A stretch of 39,450 nucleotides of DNA, taken from Candidatus Lloydbacteria bacterium CG22_combo_CG10-13_8_21_14_all_47_15. Lineage in GTDB: Bacteria > Patescibacteriota > Minisyncoccia > Phycocordibacterales > 21-14-all-47-15. Each line of letters opens with the position of its first letter. The stretch's first letter is position 1. Shown here one piece after another: positions 7,427 through 15,082 of this stretch. A program made the translations under genes and the position numbers. The stretch covers positions 1 through 39,450 of the forward strand of contig PCTL01000026.1 in assembly GCA_002771515.1 (NCBI GenBank), read 5' to 3'. The notes under the pieces were generated by a model that was given only the letters and a program-made list of their open reading frames with translations, ran no database searches and had not been told where the DNA came from.

Positions 7427-9694
7427 ATGGATGAAAAATTTCTGAAACCATACGATCCGAAAAAATCTGAAGACACTGTCTACAAACGCTGGGAAGAGAG
7501 TGGCTTTTTTAAACCAGAAAAAACCGATTCTCCTGATGGCGAGCGTTTCTCAATAGTCCTTCCCCCTCCGAATGTGACCGGTACACTCCACATGGGACAC
7601 GCTGCTATGCTTGCGATAGAAGATATCGCGGTCCGTTTTGAAAGAATGAGCGGCAAACAAACGCTCTGGCTTCCGGGCACCGACCATGCGGCAATCGCTA
7701 CGCAATCAAAAGTAGAAGAGATTATGTATAAAAAAGAAAAAAAGACGCGACACGACATCGGTCGCGAAGAATTTTTGCGGCGCGTTGATGCATACGCAAA
7801 AGAAAGCCATGACACGATTGTCAACCAGATTAAAAAAATGGGCGCATCGGTAGACTGGTCGCGAGAAGCATTTACCTTGGATGAGGCGCGGCATCGCGCG
7901 GTCAACACCGCGTTCAAAAAAATGTACGACGACGGACTCATATATCGTGGCGAGGGTATGGTTAATTGGGACCCGAAACTCCAGACAACAGTTTCGGACG
8001 ATGAAATTGAATGGGATGAAGAAACTGTTCCCTTCTACTATCTCAAGTACGGTCCATTTATTATCGGCACATCCCGTCCTGAAACAAAATTCGGCGATAA
8101 ATATGTCGTGATGCATCCCGATGACACGCGATACAGCGAGTACACAGACGGCCAGACGATAAAGCTTGAGTGGATTAATGGTCCAATAAGCGCGACCATT
8201 ATCAAAGATACTGCGATTGACATGGAATTCGGTACTGGTGTGATGACAATTACACCATGGCACGACCGCACGGACTTTGAGATTGCCGAGAGGCACGATC
8301 TGGACAAAGAACAGGTTATCAACGAGCGAGGCATCCTCCTCCCTATTGCTGGCGAATTTGCCGGCGAACACATCAAAAAAGCGCGGGCGCGCATCGTAGA
8401 AAAATTGAGAGCAAAAGGACTCGTTGACAAAGTAGACGAAAAATATGTGCACAGTATCGCTATAAACAGCCGAGGCGGCGGCATCATTGAGCCGCAAATT
8501 AAAGAGCAATGGTTTGTCGCGGTAAACAAAGAATTTCCTATCGCATATTCGGCTATGGATGGCATTGCGTCCGGGGAAACCGTGACTCTCAAAAAACTAA
8601 TGCGTCACGCTGTAGAGAGCGGACAGATAAAAATAATTCCGGATAGGTTTGAAAAAATCTATTACCATTGGATAGATAACCTGCGCGACTGGAATATCAG
8701 TCGGCAAATCTGGTACGGTCATCGGATTCCGGTATGGTACCACGACCCAATCTGCATACCGCTCGCAGACAGAGAAGATGATATTTCAAAATGTATTCCG
8801 ATTGTAGTGTCCGGCACTAAACCGGAATGTAAATTTTGTGCAGCTGCGTATACGCAAGATCCTGACACGCTTGATACATGGTTTTCATCCGGTCTCTGGA
8901 CATTCTCAACACTTGGCTGGCCTGATGAAACAGCAGACCTGAAGCGATTCCACCCAACCGACCTCCTAGAAACCGGCTATGACATACTCTTCTTCTGGGT
9001 CGCACGGATGATTTTAATGACAACTTATCTTTTGGGAGATGTGCCATTCCGTACGGTATACTTGCACGGCCTTGTTCGCGACGAAAAAGGAAAAAAAATG
9101 AGTAAATCGCTCGGCAACACCATAGACCCGCTAGAGATGATTGAAAAATACGGCGCAGATGCCACGCGTCTTTCTCTCGTTGTCGGCGCGCCTCCCGGAA
9201 ATGACATTTCACTCTCTGAAGGCAAAGTGCGCGGATACAAGCATTTTGCGAATAAAATCTGGAATATCGCACGGTTTGTACTTTCAAACATTCCGGCAGA
9301 AGCCAATTCAGAGAAACCTGCACTTCGGAAAGAGGATAATGCGTGGATTGAAAGTCTGGTACTGGTGTCGGAAGATATCTCAAAACATATTGCCGCATAC
9401 CGTTTTGACCTTGCGTCCGACATTCTCTATCACTGGGTGTGGCACGAATTCGCTGATAAATATATTGAAGAAGTAAAACCGGCGCTAAAAGACGGTACAG
9501 ACGAAGAAAAAGCATCCGTCCAATGGACGCTATATGCGGTCCTTACCGACTGTCTGAAGCTCCTTCATCCGTTTATGCCGTTTGTCACAGAAGAGATCTG
9601 GGCAGGACTTCCGCGTAAAGATGCGGAACTCTTGATGATCGCGCCATGGCCAACTGTACCCAGTGACAAAATACAGGAAATGCTTCATACTTAA
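7427..9694 (+). CDS. valS: valyl-tRNA synthetase
   Basis: Class I synthetase that charges tRNA-Val; a cognate tRNA-Val(GAC) lies in this window. The Rossmann signature HMGH is at 55-58 (PPPNVTGTLHMGH) and KMSKS at about 557-561 (EKGKKMSKSLGN). WYGHRIPVWY and the WFSSGLWTFSTLGWP block match ValS. The region between (about 180-330) is the editing domain, more compact than usual. At 755 residues it is shorter than the typical 880-950, and it ends soon after the anticodon-binding domain (FMPFVTEEIW), so the C-terminal tRNA-binding coiled coil is missing. Downstream prsW begins 5 nt after the stop. Confidence 0.95.
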   Translation: MDEKFLKPYDPKKSEDTVYKRWEESGFFKPEKTDSPDGERFSIVLPPPNVTGTLHMGHAAMLAIEDIAVRFERMSGKQTLWLPGTDHAAIATQSKVEEIMYKKEKKTRHDIGREEFLRRVDAYAKESHDTIVNQIKKMGASVDWSREAFTLDEARHRAVNTAFKKMYDDGLIYRGEGMVNWDPKLQTTVSDDEIEWDEETVPFYYLKYGPFIIGTSRPETKFGDKYVVMHPDDTRYSEYTDGQTIKLEWINGPISATIIKDTAIDMEFGTGVMTITPWHDRTDFEIAERHDLDKEQVINERGILLPIAGEFAGEHIKKARARIVEKLRAKGLVDKVDEKYVHSIAINSRGGGIIEPQIKEQWFVAVNKEFPIAYSAMDGIASGETVTLKKLMRHAVESGQIKIIPDRFEKIYYHWIDNLRDWNISRQIWYGHRIPVWYHDPICIPLADREDDISKCIPIVVSGTKPECKFCAAAYTQDPDTLDTWFSSGLWTFSTLGWPDETADLKRFHPTDLLETGYDILFFWVARMILMTTYLLGDVPFRTVYLHGLVRDEKGKKMSKSLGNTIDPLEMIEKYGADATRLSLVVGAPPGNDISLSEGKVRGYKHFANKIWNIARFVLSNIPAEANSEKPALRKEDNAWIESLVLVSEDISKHIAAYRFDLASDILYHWVWHEFADKYIEEVKPALKDGTDEEKASVQWTLYAVLTDCLKLLHPFMPFVTEEIWAGLPRKDAELLMIAPWPTVPSDKIQEMLHT

Positions 9695-9699
9695 AGAAA

Positions 9700-10386
9700 G
9701 TGCCAAGCCCCGACACACTTTTTTATGCGTTGATTGGCGGCGTTCTCCCCGCCGTGCTATGGCTTTGGTTTTGGCTTAAAGAAGACGGAAAGCATCCGGA
9801 GCCGCGCTCACTCATCATAAAAATGTTTATCGCCGGTATGGTGGCGGTTGTTCTTGTATTCCCGATTGAAAAATGGGCATACAATATAATTGAGAGTAGC
9901 TTTGCAATCATTTTTGCTTGGGCGATTATTGAAGAGGTGATGAAGTTCGCCGCCGCATATACCGCCGGACTCTCCACCAGATTTTTTGACGAGCCGATAG
10001 ATGCGGTCATCTACTTTATTACAGTTGCGCTTGGCTTTGCAGCACTTGAGAATACGCTCTTTATCATAAAACCTCTATTGGATGGCGAAGCGCTTCTGGG
10101 GGCACTCACGGGAAATCTCCGCTTCGTTGGCGCAACACTCCTTCATGTCGCCGCATCCGGAAGTATCGGCGCCGCGCTTGCATTTTCTTTTTATAAAAGC
10201 CGCGCGATACAGATAATTTCCATGGTGGTGGGTCTCGGAGCCGCTATCATATTGCATACTGTCTTTAACTTTTTTATAATTCACTATGAAGGGACTAATA
10301 CATTCTACATCCTCGGAGCACTTTGGTTTGTCGTGATACTCCTTATTCTCATGCTGGAGAGAATTAAACGATTACAAGCTAAATAA
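9700..10386 (+). CDS. PrsW-family intramembrane protease-like protein
   Basis: 228 residues with about seven or eight hydrophobic helices. The PrsW/CPBP-type motifs are all present: EEVMK (78-82), GFAALEN (112-118), LLH (147-149) and HTVFN (186-190), which supply the Glu/His residues proposed for metal binding in this family. PrsW cleaves the anti-sigma factor RsiW in Bacillus; the substrate here is unknown, so only the family is assigned. The start is GTG at 9700, five bases after the valS stop, which suggests translational coupling. Confidence 0.8.
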   Translation: MPSPDTLFYALIGGVLPAVLWLWFWLKEDGKHPEPRSLIIKMFIAGMVAVVLVFPIEKWAYNIIESSFAIIFAWAIIEEVMKFAAAYTAGLSTRFFDEPIDAVIYFITVALGFAALENTLFIIKPLLDGEALLGALTGNLRFVGATLLHVAASGSIGAALAFSFYKSRAIQIISMVVGLGAAIILHTVFNFFIIHYEGTNTFYILGALWFVVILLILMLERIKRLQAK

Positions 10387-10396
10387 TAAACAACAT

Positions 10397-10882
10397 ATGT
10401 TTAATGGCAAAAAATCTTTTTTTGAAAAACTGACCGGTGCAACACAAGATGAAGACGACGAATTGATGGATGAAGAACCAGAGCGCGCAGAACTCCCCAT
10501 TCGCCGAAAAAATGGCAACGAGGATGAGAAGTGGATGGAGGAAGAAGCCGGCGAAGGACAGCTTGCGGTGGATGTCTACCAAACACCTGAAGAGATTATC
10601 ATAGAGACAATGGTTGCGGGCGTAAAGCCTGACGACCTGCATGTGTCCATAAGTCGCGACATGGTTACCGTAAAAGGCCGGCGCGAATCAAGCCGCACAA
10701 TAAAAGATGACAATTATTTTCACAAAGAATTGTACTGGGGCTCTTTCTCGCGTACGGTACTTCTCCCGCAAGAAATAGACCCGGACCTCGCTGAAGCTAC
10801 AGAAAAGCATGGGCTCCTAACGCTCCGGCTACCGAAATTAAACAAAGAAAAAACCCATAAATTGAAAGTAAAATCAATGTAG
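10397..10882 (+). CDS. Hsp20/alpha-crystallin small heat shock protein
   Basis: A 161-residue protein with a very acidic N-terminal region (about 16-55) and an alpha-crystallin domain (about 55-148). The hallmarks are LAVDVYQTPEEIIIETMVAGVKPDDLHVSI, VKGRRESS, the SFSRTVLLPQEID beta strand and HGLLTLRLPK. Small heat-shock proteins are ATP-independent holdases that form oligomers. The C-terminal I-x-I motif is replaced by LKVKSM, so oligomer contacts may differ. It starts 10 bp after the protease gene, probably in the valS operon, and ends at a strong terminator. Confidence 0.9.
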   Translation: MFNGKKSFFEKLTGATQDEDDELMDEEPERAELPIRRKNGNEDEKWMEEEAGEGQLAVDVYQTPEEIIIETMVAGVKPDDLHVSISRDMVTVKGRRESSRTIKDDNYFHKELYWGSFSRTVLLPQEIDPDLAEATEKHGLLTLRLPKLNKEKTHKLKVKSM

Positions 10883-10898
10883 CGGTAGCGCATTTACG

Positions 10899-10937
10899 AA
10901 AACACGCGGCGAAGCATATGCTTCGCCTCGTGTTTTG
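10899..10937 (+). terminator. terminator after hsp20
   Basis: AAAACACG-c-GGCGAAGCAT pairs with ATGCTTCGCC-t-CGTGTTTT, a long hairpin with a T-run. Confidence 0.85.
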
Positions 10938-11139
10938 TCTTGGTGCAATTATATGACCAAATCAGAACCTATTTTGAATAGAACTGACAACCTCCGCTTC
11001 GCTCCGGCGGAATTCCGCCATGAACCCACATTCGGCTACATTCTCCTCCATATACCGATAGAGGGGAAAAATCGAGTATGGCATACTCCGAAAATAGCCG
11101 GGGTATGCGCGCAAAAGTCCATGGTATGCATGGGCTTTT
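10938..11139. other. intergenic region with three hairpins
   Basis: No credible gene. It holds a 14-bp palindrome GGCGGAATTCCGCC (11006-11019), a 10-bp hairpin with arms at about 11080-11089 and 11098-11107 (GCATACTCCG/CGGGGTATGC), and a terminator-like hairpin (11113-11139). On the - strand, 10948-10980 reads AAATAGGTTCTGATTTGG followed by TATAAT, close to the end of repeat copy 2 (AAATAGGTTCTAACTTGG then TACAAT). Confidence 0.5.
11113..11139 (-). terminator. terminator-like hairpin after the 91-aa gene
   Basis: AAAAGTCCATG pairs with CATGGGCTTTT (one G-T pair), loop GTATG. It directly follows the stop of the gene ending at 11140. Confidence 0.6.
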
Positions 11140-11415
11140 TCATTCTTTCTTCTCCATCACTTCAAGCTCTTTTTTTTCATCTTGAATAATGCGGCGCCAC
11201 AGCTCGCGATCCCCCGTTTGAACGGCACGCCGCTTTTCTTGATAATTCTTATACAATGTTACAATCCATTCAGGATGTTCTTCAAACAATGCCGCAACCT
11301 CGGCAAGCTCGGCATCATCCGCGAGAGAAAAAAGGCCCGAAAGCTCAATCTGTCTTTCTTTCGAAAGTTCAGATTTTGCCATCAGGTCCTTTATTTTTTG
11401 AAGATTGAGAGACAT
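11140..11415 (-). CDS. conserved-style hypothetical protein, helical
   Basis: 91 residues from the ATG at 11415, which lies one base after the TAA of the upstream gene; an upstream start at 11445 would overlap that gene. The sequence is charged and helical (MSLNLQKIKDLMAKSELSKE..., ending in KKELEVMEKKE) with no membrane segment or signal. I do not recognise a family. The tight stop-start junction indicates translational coupling with the membrane protein gene upstream. Confidence 0.65.
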   Translation of the reverse strand: MSLNLQKIKDLMAKSELSKERQIELSGLFSLADDAELAEVAALFEEHPEWIVTLYKNYQEKRRAVQTGDRELWRRIIQDEKKELEVMEKKE

Positions 11416-11416
11416 A

Positions 11417-12088
11417 TTATTTCCGACTTGCGATACCTCGCCCAAGATGCAGAGCTTCCAAGAAGCCTGCGGTAATGTGCGGCGAAAGATCGCCTTGTTT
11501 CAGTCCTTCCATCGCGCTCGTCAATGCGTCAATTGTCGCTTGCTTATCCGTCTGCGAATTAAGAAAAGCATTCACCGTATCATACGCGCCGCGTTTCTGT
11601 TGAATTCTTTCCTGAGGCGAGCCAAACCCCTCGGCAGAAAGTTGCTTCAAATTATTGATAATATATTGCGTCGCTTCTTCCAGATTTATTTCGGCACGCT
11701 CTGTTTCCAAAGCCGTCTGTTTGGCCTTCTCATTGTTAAAGGTTACCATTTTTGCCGGTTCACCCTGCTCTATTTCAACAAATCCGACACCTGGGTGCGT
11801 CATTCCGGACGCAGCGCCGCGCTTTTCCACTTCTGAAACGAAAGTCGTCTCTTTCGGAAATTCCGCCTTTAATTTTTCAGCACTACCACACGACATTGCC
11901 GTCAAGGTTGTTACAAACACCATAACGCGCGCGATATTTTTTGTCTTCGCGCCAATCTTTTCAAAAAGCCCCTTCTTCTCTTCCTCAATCATTTTCCGCA
12001 CCTCCTCTGTTTTTTTCACCGACTCATTTGATTCTTTTTCGGCAGATATTGTTTCGTCCGTATTCAATTGTGGAGATTCAAAACCCAT
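11417..12088 (-). CDS. hypothetical single-pass membrane protein
   Basis: 223 residues from the ATG at 12088. A longer frame to 12157 would run into tRNA-Phe and is rejected. An acidic, Lys/Glu-rich N-terminal region (about 10-50) precedes one hydrophobic segment (about 52-67) ending in AMSCGS, a poor lipobox. The rest is a soluble, mostly helical domain, so the topology is probably N-in/C-out. No known domain is recognised. It is followed after one base by a 91-aa gene. Confidence 0.6.
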   Translation of the reverse strand: MGFESPQLNTDETISAEKESNESVKKTEEVRKMIEEEKKGLFEKIGAKTKNIARVMVFVTTLTAMSCGSAEKLKAEFPKETTFVSEVEKRGAASGMTHPGVGFVEIEQGEPAKMVTFNNEKAKQTALETERAEINLEEATQYIINNLKQLSAEGFGSPQERIQQKRGAYDTVNAFLNSQTDKQATIDALTSAMEGLKQGDLSPHITAGFLEALHLGRGIASRK

Positions 12089-12124
12089 AAAATTATACAA
12101 AAGTTTTAGAATAAAGTCAAATCT

Positions 12125-12201
12125 TGGTGCCGAGGGGCGGACTCGAACCGCCGACACCTGGTTCTTCAGACCAGTGCTCTAACCAACTGAGCTACCTCGG
12201 C
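12125..12201 (-). tRNA. tRNA-Phe(GAA)
   Basis: The reverse complement folds as a cloverleaf: acceptor GCCGAGG/CCTCGGC, D-arm GCTC/GAGC, anticodon stem CTGGT/ACCAG with loop CTGAAGA (anticodon GAA), T-arm GGCGG/CCGCC with loop TTCGAGT, discriminator A and encoded CCA at the low-coordinate end. Confidence 0.95.
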
Positions 12202-12241
12202 AAAAACTGCAGATATATTCTATTTATCAAGTGCGTATTGC

Positions 12242-12267
12242 AACCAAGTCAGCCACTTCGGCAAAAA
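12242..12267 (-). repeat. tRNA-Phe 5'-end remnant
   Basis: This 26-bp stretch matches 12181-12206, the 5' acceptor/D-arm end of tRNA-Phe and its flank, with four differences. The rest of the tRNA is absent, so this looks like a degenerate partial duplication. Confidence 0.5.
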
Positions 12268-12305
12268 TCAATAATATAGAATTACAACAACACATATTTT
12301 CTAAT

Positions 12306-12521
12306 CTAGTTTCCAAATAAACCCCCGAGATTCGGCACACCACTGTACACCTCTCGTAATTGGTCAATAAATGGCTGTGCGAAATAATATGCGCCAAACA
12401 TTGCTCCGAGAATAATCACCCAATACAAAATACTGAAAAATCGCCCCCACCGCATTGACCTCTGGAGATTACGAACAACGCGATTGTTTTCTTCAACCGT
12501 CGTCAATATCTTTTTAAGCAT
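12306..12521 (-). CDS. small single-pass membrane protein
   Basis: 71 residues from the ATG at 12521; the frame is open up to 12602 but that part overlaps tRNA-Arg. A short basic, helical N-terminus (MLKKILTTVEENNRVVRNLQRSMRWGR) precedes one hydrophobic helix (about 30-50) and a short polar tail ending in NLGGLFGN. The family is not recognised. The upstream in-frame GTG at 12539 is an alternative start. It lies divergent to tRNA-Arg. Confidence 0.55.
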   Translation of the reverse strand: MLKKILTTVEENNRVVRNLQRSMRWGRFFSILYWVIILGAMFGAYYFAQPFIDQLREVYSGVPNLGGLFGN

Positions 12522-12587
12522 CTTTCGCTCATCATCCACGGCAAGTACAATTATACTAAAAAATATGTTAAAAACAAGGGAGGTAGC

Positions 12588-12662
12588 GCCCCTGTAGCTC
12601 AATGGATAGAGCAGATCCGTCCTAAGGATAAGATGCGGGTTCGATTCCTGCCGGGGGCACCA
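12588..12662 (+). tRNA. tRNA-Arg(CCT)
   Basis: Cloverleaf with acceptor GCCCCTG/CGGGGGC, D-arm GCTC/GAGC, anticodon stem GATCC/GGATA (first pair mismatched) with loop GTCCTAA (anticodon CCT, reads AGG), T-arm GCGGG/CCTGC with loop TTCGATT, discriminator A and encoded CCA. The last A is also the first base of the next ATG. Confidence 0.9.
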
Positions 12663-13051
12663 TGACCGTAAAAGAGGTTCGCGGTTCCGGTATCAACGAT
12701 ACCTATGAAGTTGAGCTTGTGGTGAATGACTTTAATATTGCATCTGATTTTTTTGAAGCATGTAATATCCCAGTAAAGGCATTCCAAGAGAACATGCGCG
12801 AAGTGCGGGAGCGTGACGAAGTTGAGGTAACAATAGACACATGGCCAGGTCTTAATCCATTCGTTGAAGTAGAGGCGGAAACGGAAGAAGTGGTGCGAAA
12901 AATATCGGAAGAGCTTGGTTTCAATTTCAATGAAGCTGTTTTCGGAAGTATTGATATTGTATATGAGAAAGAGCTTGGTGTTCCTGCTGAAACTATCATC
13001 AAACTTCCAGAGATCACGTTTGCAAACCCACCAAAGAAAAACGCCGCGTAA
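12662..13051 (+). CDS. 5'-truncated CYTH-domain protein (probable remnant)
   Basis: 129 residues that match only the C-terminal two-thirds of a class IV adenylate cyclase/thiamine-triphosphatase-like CYTH domain: the YEVELVVNDF strand, a KAFQENMREV block, and VEVTIDTWPGLNPFVEVEAE followed by EELGFNFNEAVFGSIDIVYEK. The N-terminal ExExK strand, which binds the metal and triphosphate in this fold, is missing, so the product should be inactive as an enzyme. The ATG shares its A with the end of tRNA-Arg and the frame is closed by a stop inside the tRNA, so the missing half is not upstream in this frame. Truncation at the tRNA 3' end suggests a past integration or deletion. Whether it is expressed is unknown. 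Confidence 0.65.
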   Translation: MTVKEVRGSGINDTYEVELVVNDFNIASDFFEACNIPVKAFQENMREVRERDEVEVTIDTWPGLNPFVEVEAETEEVVRKISEELGFNFNEAVFGSIDIVYEKELGVPAETIIKLPEITFANPPKKNAA

Positions 13052-13067
13052 GTTTACACTTACGCGG
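13044..13067 (+). terminator. hairpin at the end of the CYTH remnant
   Basis: CCGCGTAAG (13044-13052) pairs perfectly with CTTACGCGG (13059-13067), overlapping the stop codon. The T-run is weak, so termination is uncertain. Confidence 0.45.
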
Positions 13068-13096
13068 TACTGAGTTCCAGAAACAGTATTTTCTGA

Positions 13097-13810
13097 TCAC
13101 TTTGTACAGTAAGCGAGCAATCTTGAAAACAACTCGGTACGATCAATCGTGCCACCAGACAAATTGTGTGCCGCACCTTTTATTTCGCACACGACACGTT
13201 CTCGTGCTGATATCGCACTGGCGATAATTTTATCTTGAGAATCTTTTGGTACCACCGTATCATTCGTGCCTCTAATAAATACAAATGTTCCTGCATAGGA
13301 TTGTAACGAGGATAGAAATGACTCTTCGCTCGACATGGTTGAAAGCAGCGGTTTAGTGGTTGTCAGACTTTTACCACACCCACTTCCTATCATGATTATT
13401 GATTCAGCTTTCTGAAAAAGTGTTGGCAATGCAAGAAGAAGTGTCCCCCCAAATGAATTGCCAACAATAATAATCCTGTGCTCTTTAGATACGAGCTTAT
13501 CCTGTACACACATATCAAAACCTTTCTTTACATCTTCACATTCTTGTTGGAATGTTTTACCCGCAAATGCTTCCGGGGTGTCGGATGGAAAAACTTCATT
13601 CAATCGAGCAGTGTTGATACATATAAAATTATACGAACTCTTACACGCGGAGATCAGTGACATATCCCACGAATCGGGTGTATTAGGATTATGTAGTCCA
13701 TAGATACCTTTGAGAAGTACCACGGTGTTGTTGGTCGGTTTTAATGATCCATACCAAAAAACTTCTATTGGCAACGAATAAAAAGATGATGTTAGAGAAA
13801 GCTTCTTCAT
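13097..13810 (-). CDS. alpha/beta hydrolase
   Basis: 237 residues with the alpha/beta-hydrolase layout. The nucleophile elbow is GNSFGG (Ser119), the acid probably Asp184 in FIRGTNDTVVP, and the base His215 in KGAAHNLSG. The spacing is right for a functional triad. There is no signal peptide, so it is cytoplasmic. Substrate cannot be inferred; esterase, peptidase or thioesterase-like activity is possible. It lies downstream of the IucA/IucC-like gene on the same strand, but a terminator separates them and it has its own extended -10, so co-regulation is not implied. Confidence 0.8.
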   Translation of the reverse strand: MKKLSLTSSFYSLPIEVFWYGSLKPTNNTVVLLKGIYGLHNPNTPDSWDMSLISACKSSYNFICINTARLNEVFPSDTPEAFAGKTFQQECEDVKKGFDMCVQDKLVSKEHRIIIVGNSFGGTLLLALPTLFQKAESIIMIGSGCGKSLTTTKPLLSTMSSEESFLSSLQSYAGTFVFIRGTNDTVVPKDSQDKIIASAISARERVVCEIKGAAHNLSGGTIDRTELFSRLLAYCTK

Positions 13811-13817
13811 ACATTAT

Positions 13818-13826
13818 AGTATAGCA
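13818..13826 (-). promoter_or_regulatory. extended -10 of the hydrolase gene
   Basis: On the minus strand TGc-TATACT ends 7 nt before the ATG at 13810, predicting a leaderless transcript. An overlapping TATAAT lies only 2 nt from the ATG. Confidence 0.5.
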
Positions 13827-13867
13827 AAAAAACCCCCGACCGCCTCGAACTCCGAGACAATCAGGGG
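13826..13867 (-). terminator. terminator of the IucA/IucC-like operon
   Basis: On the minus strand, a CCCCTGA...TCTCG arm pairs with CGAG...TCGGGGG and is followed by seven T. Confidence 0.8.
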
Positions 13868-13873
13868 ATATAT

Positions 13874-15082
13874 TCAACGAAACTCTGGCTTTTCACCAGT
13901 GTCAGCAAAAGTGACCTCATTTCCGGTCTGATCGCGAGCAGAGGTCGCGAAACGATACGTCGTCGCTGGGAACCGAGCAGACTCGTATCCAGGTATACAT
14001 CGGTGATATGAACGTATCGCCTTTGCGACAATGTCGTACTCCACGCCAAAATGTAGGCAGAATACTTTTATTAGTCTCGATATCAGATACTTCCCGATCA
14101 TTCCATCAAACACATGACTGTACTGAGATTCGAGAGTAGTTCCCGACTCGCTTCCTGCGACATGCTTGGTGAAGATCGGTAGACCGAGCCCAATGCGGAT
14201 TGTGGAATCGCTGTAGGTTCCCTGAAAGTCTCTATGGACTACTCGCCTGATACGAAACCGCTCATCTATTTCAGCGAGTGCGTTTTGTCCGTGTAATTCA
14301 GGAAGCAGACCACGCTTTGATACGAGCAATACCCATGCCTCAAGCAATGGACCGACGATTTCACTCACGAAATATCGGATTTTGTCGATTTTTGCGTGAT
14401 GTTCAATCATCTGAACCAACAAAGGTCTGTCCTCAGAATGGAACGGGTCCTGTGCATAGAGTGCATGATACGGAAGCAATATCCTCCGCTCATGCACGAT
14501 AGGATACGGAAGCATCTCCCTGAATACAACACCCGATCCCTCGTGCGCGCCACCACGCACGACAATACCGAGCGATTCAGGTAAGAACGCGTATCTCACC
14601 ACATCGGGCAATGTGGCAACCTGTTGCCGAAGATCACCGCAGATTGCCACACTGTGCTCGACAGAACTCCGCTGTAGCCGACGAACAAAGCGAAAATGCT
14701 TCTTATTAAGATCTGTTTTGATGCAGATCCGTGGCTCTGTTTCTGTTAAGAGTGTCCGTGTTGAACTTGTAGGCTGTGCCCGAACTGTGCCCGCTTCTGT
14801 AAATTCATCCCGTATAACATCCGGATGCCAAAAGAATTTGTATCCATTGGCGGTTTTTACAAAAGAAAGCAATTCAGACGATGGTGACGACTGCAGGATG
14901 ATGCATCGCTCTGTGGGCAAGACGCAATACGGCAGGTCAATGTGAGAAATACTACCTTGCGGATCGTATTTCACATCAACTTCCGAATAGTCCTCGAAAC
15001 GACCCTTTGAGTCGTTAAGAAAACGCTCACCGTAGATAGTTGTAACAAGCGGGTCTCGAAACAATTCATTTGTTAACTTCAT
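13874..15082 (-). CDS. IucA/IucC-family (NIS synthetase-like) enzyme
   Basis: 402 residues. The family's catalytic landmarks appear in order: HPD at 86-88 (family HPWQ position), the ATP-binding SSTRT at 106-110 with PT just before it, a conserved Lys122, an Arg-rich strand (130-138), ELHGQN at 262-267 and HRDFQG at 283-288. IucA/IucC enzymes adenylate a carboxylate such as citrate and join it to an amine or alcohol in siderophore assembly. The substrate here is unknown. It is shorter than typical members (about 580 aa), lacking roughly the first 130 residues and a FhuF-like C-terminus. A strong SD (AAAGGAG, 15089-15095) precedes the ATG, which overlaps the upstream gene by 17 bp. No siderophore transporter or other biosynthetic gene is nearby. 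Confidence 0.7.
   Translation of the reverse strand: MKLTNELFRDPLVTTIYGERFLNDSKGRFEDYSEVDVKYDPQGSISHIDLPYCVLPTERCIILQSSPSSELLSFVKTANGYKFFWHPDVIRDEFTEAGTVRAQPTSSTRTLLTETEPRICIKTDLNKKHFRFVRRLQRSSVEHSVAICGDLRQQVATLPDVVRYAFLPESLGIVVRGGAHEGSGVVFREMLPYPIVHERRILLPYHALYAQDPFHSEDRPLLVQMIEHHAKIDKIRYFVSEIVGPLLEAWVLLVSKRGLLPELHGQNALAEIDERFRIRRVVHRDFQGTYSDSTIRIGLGLPIFTKHVAGSESGTTLESQYSHVFDGMIGKYLISRLIKVFCLHFGVEYDIVAKAIRSYHRCIPGYESARFPATTYRFATSARDQTGNEVTFADTGEKPEFR

Noticed and set aside
10935-11189. 84-codon open frame on the + strand
   Set aside because: It crosses three hairpins and the end of an opposite-strand gene, has no recognisable domain and no SD.
12089-12157. N-terminal extension of the 223-aa membrane protein
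   Set aside because: It overlaps tRNA-Phe; the ATG at 12088 is the first start outside the tRNA.
11655-12182. 175-codon + strand frame
   Set aside because: It is the shadow of the opposite-strand membrane protein and crosses tRNA-Phe.
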